Shown piece after piece: positions 13,821-16,722 of a DNA stretch of 16,722 bases. Positions within the stretch are counted from its first letter, which is position 1, and every line of letters starts with the position of its first letter. The notes below the pieces were generated by a model. The model ran no database searches and had not been told where the DNA came from. It saw only the letters and a list, made by a program, of their open reading frames with translations. The DNA is from Acidobacteriota bacterium (GTDB taxonomy: Bacteria > Acidobacteriota > Terriglobia > Acidoferrales > 2-02-FULL-67-57). The stretch covers positions 1 to 16,722 of the forward strand of contig JACQTG010000138.1 in the NCBI GenBank assembly GCA_016210895.1, written 5' to 3'. The translations under genes were made by a program, and so were the position numbers.

Positions 13821-14852
13821 ATGGCCGTCGAAGTCCCCGCCTGGGTCCAGCCGCTTCCCAAGGCAGAGCTGCACCTTCACCTCGAAGGCGCGATCGAGCC
13901 TGAGACCGCGCTCGAACTCGCTCACCGCCACGGCCTGCGGCGGGAAACGCTGGAGAGCGTTCAGCGGCGCTACGCCTACCGCGACTTCATCGGCTTTCTG
14001 AAAACCTTCAAGTGGGTGAGTGAGCTCCTGCGCGAGCCCGCTGACTACGCCTTTCTGCTGCGGCGGCTGCTGCGGCGGCTGGCCGAGCAGAACGTGCTCT
14101 ACGCGGAGATTACCCTGGCGGCCGGCGTGGTGCTCTGGAAGCGGCAGGACCTGGACCCTGTCTTCGTGGCCCTGCGCGACGCTTACGAGAAGGCCCGCGG
14201 GGAGTTTGCCGTCGAGGTAGCGTGGATTTTCGACGCGGTGCGCAACCTGGGCCCGGAGCACGTGCTCGACGTGGCGCGGCGCGCGGTGAGCTGGAAGCAT
14301 GCGGGGGTAGTGGCGTTCGGGATTGGCGGGGACGAGCAGCCGGCCCCGCCGGAGTTGTTTCGCGCCGCCTTCGACCACGCGCGCGAACACGGCCTGCGCA
14401 TCACCGTGCACGCGGGCGAAACCGCTGGCCCGCAATCTATCTGGGGCGCACTGCGGGCGCTCGGCGCCGAGCGCATCGGGCACGGCCTGGCGGCCTTCCA
14501 GGATGCCGCGCTGCTGGACTACCTAGCCGAGAAGAACATTCCGCTTGAAGTCTGCCTGACGAGCAACCAGCGCACGGGTGCGCTGCGGCACCAGCGGGGC
14601 ACGGACGAATTGGCGGGCCATCCCGTGGTCGACTACGTGCGGCGAGGCCTGCGCGTCACGCTGAATACGGACGACCCCGGATTGTTTGAAACCTCGCTGC
14701 AGCAGGAGTACGCGCAGGCGCTGGCACTGGGATTGAGCCCGGCGGAGCTTGTGCGGGTGGCCGAGGCCAGCTTTGCAGAGGCCTTTTGCCCGGCGGCGCA
14801 GCGGGCAGCGCTACTTGAGCGCTTTCGGCAGCGGAGCCCGGCAGTGGCTTGA
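13821..14852 (+). CDS. Adenosine deaminase superfamily amidohydrolase (adenosine, adenine or aminofutalosine deaminase)
   Basis: The product is 343 residues. These zinc TIM-barrel enzymes hydrolyse the amino group of an adenine ring. Metal and catalytic residues are visible: HLHLEGA (His18, His20), TVHAGE (His197 and catalytic Glu200), RIGHG (His221), LTSN, and NTDDP (Asp284, Asp285). Classic adenosine deaminases usually read H.HLDG at the first motif. HLHLEG together with DDPGLFETSLQQEY suits the adenine or aminofutalosine (menaquinone pathway) branches better, so I give no gene symbol. The ATG at 13821 lies 14 bases after the phospholipase-like stop and places the first motif at residue 18, as usual. 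An in-frame extension upstream is an out-of-frame reading of the preceding gene. The stop codon lies inside the TTGACA of the next promoter. Confidence 0.9.
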   Translation: MAVEVPAWVQPLPKAELHLHLEGAIEPETALELAHRHGLRRETLESVQRRYAYRDFIGFLKTFKWVSELLREPADYAFLLRRLLRRLAEQNVLYAEITLAAGVVLWKRQDLDPVFVALRDAYEKARGEFAVEVAWIFDAVRNLGPEHVLDVARRAVSWKHAGVVAFGIGGDEQPAPPELFRAAFDHAREHGLRITVHAGETAGPQSIWGALRALGAERIGHGLAAFQDAALLDYLAEKNIPLEVCLTSNQRTGALRHQRGTDELAGHPVVDYVRRGLRVTLNTDDPGLFETSLQQEYAQALALGLSPAELVRVAEASFAEAFCPAAQRAALLERFRQRSPAVA

Positions 14853-14877
14853 CAGAGACGGGAAACTCCGCTATACG
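14849..14877 (+). promoter_or_regulatory. Sigma70-type promoter of the PilZ gene
   Basis: A perfect -35 TTGACA (14849-14854) and a -10 TATACG (14872-14877) are separated by exactly 17 bases. The -35 overlaps the deaminase TGA. Expected start near 14884 gives a leader of about 56 bases that contains the hairpin at 14919-14938. Confidence 0.6.
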
Positions 14878-14918
14878 AAGCGAGACGTTTCCGCAGAGTC
14901 AGCCGCGTTCTTGTTTCG

Positions 14919-14938
14919 GGATGCCCAAGAGGGCATCC
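14919..14938 (+). promoter_or_regulatory. Hairpin masking the PilZ ribosome binding site
   Basis: GGATGCCC-AAGA-GGGCATCC is a perfect 8-base-pair stem with a 4-base loop ending one base before the GTG start. The Shine-Dalgarno sequence AAGAGGG (14927-14933) lies partly in the loop and partly in the stem. No U-tract follows, so this is not an intrinsic terminator. Confidence 0.6.
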
Positions 14939-14939
14939 G

Positions 14940-15350
14940 GTGAAAAAACGCAAGTTCGGTTCGGTTCCACCCTCGCAACCCTGGACGCCGCGGCGGTTTC
15001 GCCGCCATCGCCTGCCGCTGCCCATCACCGTGCGGCCGCTCCTGACCGGTAGTTCGCCCACGGAGGAATACCAGGGCATCACGGAAAACATCAGCGCCGG
15101 CGGCATCTACTTCTATGCGCCGGAAGGCACAGGGCCGAGCGAGCAGGTGGAACTCATTATTCCGGTGGTGCGGCGGATGTTTCATCCCGCCCAGATGGTG
15201 CTGCGCTGCCAGGCGCGGGTGCTGCGGCGGGAGCTGATGGCGGGCGGGGTGGGCATGGCGGCCCAGTTCGAGAAGATTGAATTCTTGCGCCACGACGCGC
15301 TGAGTGGCGTTCCGGTGCCGATGCCCATTGCCAGCTTCCTGCCCGGCTAA
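14940..15350 (+). CDS. PilZ domain protein, probable cyclic-di-GMP receptor
   Basis: The product is 136 residues, a single PilZ domain with no signal peptide or membrane segment. PilZ domains bind cyclic-di-GMP and change partner activity in motility, exopolysaccharide or secretion. The arginine motif RRFRRHRLPLPI (around residues 18-29) fits RxxxR. ENISAGGIYFYAPEG fits the (D/N)xSxxG motif, although the family usually has Asp where this has Asn. The rest, VELIIPVV, VLRCQARVLRRE and GVGMAAQFEKIEFLR, matches the beta-barrel strands. I chose GTG at 14940 because AAGAGGG sits 6 bases upstream and no ATG is in frame before the Arg motif. It has its own promoter and a leader hairpin, so it looks regulated apart from the deaminase. 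The partner cannot be inferred. Confidence 0.85.
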   Translation: MKKRKFGSVPPSQPWTPRRFRRHRLPLPITVRPLLTGSSPTEEYQGITENISAGGIYFYAPEGTGPSEQVELIIPVVRRMFHPAQMVLRCQARVLRRELMAGGVGMAAQFEKIEFLRHDALSGVPVPMPIASFLPG

Positions 15351-15382
15351 TGGCCCTTCTCCCACAGTTCGCCCCCCGGCTG

Positions 15383-15410
15383 CCGACAACGCCTAGCTGA
15401 CCGCTAGAAT
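15383..15410 (+). promoter_or_regulatory. Putative promoter of the Rieske/cytochrome b operon
   Basis: CCGACA (15383-15388; four of six match TTGACA) and TAGAAT (15405-15410) are 16 bases apart. A small inverted repeat, CTAGC-N5-GCTAG (15393-15407), overlaps the -10 and could be an operator. Expected start is near 15417, about 34 bases before the ATG. No Shine-Dalgarno sequence is evident. Confidence 0.4.
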
Positions 15411-15450
15411 CCGCGCGCGCCACCTGCTCATCCAAAGTAAATAACCAGAC

Positions 15451-15984
15451 ATGAATTTTGTGCAGCGCAGGGCGAAGGACGAGGACGCCGAGCGGCGCAG
15501 CTTTCTCGGGCGCGTGGCCTGGGGGCTGGTGGCGGGCATCGGCGCCGTGCTCGGCGGGGCGTTGGGCGTGTTTTCGCTCGGGCCGGCGTTTGCCAGGCGC
15601 GCCACCGACAGCGTTGAGTGGACACCGGTCGGGCTGCTGGAAGACATCCCCGAAGGGGAGCCGGCGAAGCGCAGCGTGGTGCTGACCCAGCGTGCCGGCT
15701 GGGGCACGTTCCATACCCAGCGGCTGGTGTGGGTTGTGCGGCGCGGCGACCGCTTGCGGGTGTTCTCGGCCGTGTGCCCGCACCTGGGCTGCACGGTCAA
15801 CGTCGCCACCCAGGGTTTCTACTGCCCCTGCCACGGCAGCGCCTGGAACGCCCAGGGCGAGCGCGTCGGGGGCCCGACCCAGCGCGGGCTGGACGAGCTC
15901 GACTACAAGATCGAGAACAACGTCCTCTACGTCCGCCACCAATTCTTCCGGCCGAGCGTGGCGGAAAAGATTCCGGTGGCGTAG
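15451..15984 (+). CDS. Rieske [2Fe-2S] protein of a cytochrome bc complex
   Basis: The product is 177 residues. It is the iron-sulfur subunit that takes electrons from quinol at the outer face of the inner membrane and passes them to a cytochrome c. The N-terminus has a twin-arginine motif (ERRSFLGR, residues 14-21) followed by one membrane anchor (about 22-44), as expected for a Tat-exported Rieske protein. The two cluster boxes are CPHLGC (109-114) and CPCHGS (125-130). Predicted cluster ligands are Cys109, His111, Cys125 and His128, with Cys114-Cys127 as the disulfide. GGPTQRGLDELDYKI follows, as in the family. The stop TAG directly abuts the ATG of cytochrome b with no spacer, so both are surely one operon. 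A weak promoter lies 41-68 bases upstream. Confidence 0.95.
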   Translation: MNFVQRRAKDEDAERRSFLGRVAWGLVAGIGAVLGGALGVFSLGPAFARRATDSVEWTPVGLLEDIPEGEPAKRSVVLTQRAGWGTFHTQRLVWVVRRGDRLRVFSAVCPHLGCTVNVATQGFYCPCHGSAWNAQGERVGGPTQRGLDELDYKIENNVLYVRHQFFRPSVAEKIPVA

Positions 15985-16722
15985 ATGCGCTGGCTCGATT
16001 GGGTGGACGAACGCATCGGCCTGCGCGAGCTCGCGCGCAGTCTGGCCGATGAGCCGGTGCCGGGCGGGGCGCGCTGGGCCTACGTCTTCGGCAGCGGGCT
16101 GCTGTTCTTGTTTGTCCTACAAGCCGTCACCGGCGTCTTCCTCGCGCTCTACTACGTGCCCAGCGCCGACCACGCCCACGCCAGCCTGGCCTACATCCAG
16201 AAGGCGGTGCCGGCGGGCGCCTACTTGCGCGGGCTGCACAGCTACGGCGCCAGCGCCGTCGTCATCCTGCTCGTGCTTCACCTGGGCCAGGTGTTCCTCT
16301 TCGCGGCTTTCAAGGGCAAGCGCGAGCTGATCTGGCTCTCCGGCCTGGCCATGCTGGGGCTGATGCTCGCGATGGCTTTCACCGGCTACCTGCTGCCGTG
16401 GGATCAGGAGGCCTACTTCGCCACCAAGGTCGGCACCAGCATCGCCGCCGAAATCCCCCTCCTCGGCCCGCCCACACAGCGCGCGCTGCTTGGCGGCACG
16501 GAGCTGACTACGCTGACGCTTTCGCGCTTCTATATGCTGCATGCGTTCGTGCTGCCGGGGCTGATTCTGCTGCTGGTCTCCTTCCACCTCTACGCCTTCC
16601 GCCGCGCCGGCCCCGCGGGCCACTACCGCGCGCAGGAGCCAGTCGAGCCGTTCGACCCGAAACAGTTTTTCTACGACCTGGCGTTTGTGGCCCTGCTGTT
16701 TGTCATCCTGTCGGTGCTGGCC
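15985..16722 (+). CDS. Cytochrome b subunit (b6-like N-terminal domain), 3' end outside window
   Basis: The frame is open from the ATG at 15985, immediately after the Rieske stop, to the last base, giving 246 residues of an unfinished gene. Cytochrome b carries two b hemes and the quinol sites of the bc complex. Membrane helices are clear: FGSGLLFLFVLQAVTGVFLA, then one with His85 and His99, then LAMLGLMLAMAFTGYLLPWD, then one with His186 and His201. Those four histidines are the heme ligands. The first pair has 13 residues between them and the second 14, the spacing known for cytochrome b6 rather than mitochondrial-type cytochrome b, where both are 13. GYLLPWDQ matches the family. Whether the C-terminal domain is fused or a separate subunit IV gene cannot be seen. 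Confidence 0.93.
   Translation, partial: MRWLDWVDERIGLRELARSLADEPVPGGARWAYVFGSGLLFLFVLQAVTGVFLALYYVPSADHAHASLAYIQKAVPAGAYLRGLHSYGASAVVILLVLHLGQVFLFAAFKGKRELIWLSGLAMLGLMLAMAFTGYLLPWDQEAYFATKVGTSIAAEIPLLGPPTQRALLGGTELTTLTLSRFYMLHAFVLPGLILLLVSFHLYAFRRAGPAGHYRAQEPVEPFDPKQFFYDLAFVALLFVILSVLA

Noticed and set aside
14919..14945. Terminator of the deaminase gene
   Set aside because: The hairpin is followed by GGTGAAAAAA, with no T-run on the plus strand. It fits an RBS-masking role better.

Overview
The window is GC-rich, gene-dense bacterial DNA from a diderm (Gram-negative) organism. Most of it is housekeeping. Several proteins resemble ones I know from Acidobacteriota: the soluble insert in ComEC, the small secreted unknown protein, the secreted zinc phospholipase C-like protein, and the PilZ protein. 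I infer that phylum with moderate confidence. There is no rRNA, tRNA, CRISPR array, insertion sequence or phage gene, and no gene-free stretch longer than about 100 bases.

Layout. (1) 1-1590 (+) is the 3' part of comEC, the DNA-uptake channel. (2) 1645-1884 (+) is a small unknown gene behind a near-consensus sigma70-type promoter. (3) 8399 down to about 1891 (-) is one compact lipopolysaccharide inner-core operon, in transcription order waaA, lpxK, waaF-like, rfaE1/hldE kinase, rfaE2/hldE nucleotidyltransferase, waaC-like, and an isoprenylcysteine methyltransferase-like membrane protein. Overlapping stop/start codons link most members. Together they phosphorylate lipid A, add Kdo, make ADP-heptose and transfer heptose. 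The last gene is cut by an in-frame TAG, and a family-like tail continues in the same frame beyond it. (4) 8454-9080 (+) is a secreted protein of unknown function, divergent from the operon across 54 bases. (5) 9150-11378 (+) is a PcrA/UvrD helicase, followed by a 19-base perfect palindrome and a CAT-type amino acid permease (11448-12944). (6) 12967-13806 (+) is a secreted zinc-phospholipase-C-like protein that has apparently lost several metal ligands. An adenosine-deaminase-superfamily gene (13821-14852) follows. (7) 14940-15350 (+) is a PilZ protein with its own promoter and a hairpin that covers its ribosome binding site. (8) 15451-16722 (+) is the start of a Rieske/cytochrome b operon; cytochrome b runs off the end.

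I found no wholly new multi-gene system. The best leads are the amber-interrupted methyltransferase, the hairpin-masked PilZ start, the metal-site-depleted phospholipase relative, and the unusual first loop of the permease. All motif comparisons are from memory, without alignment.
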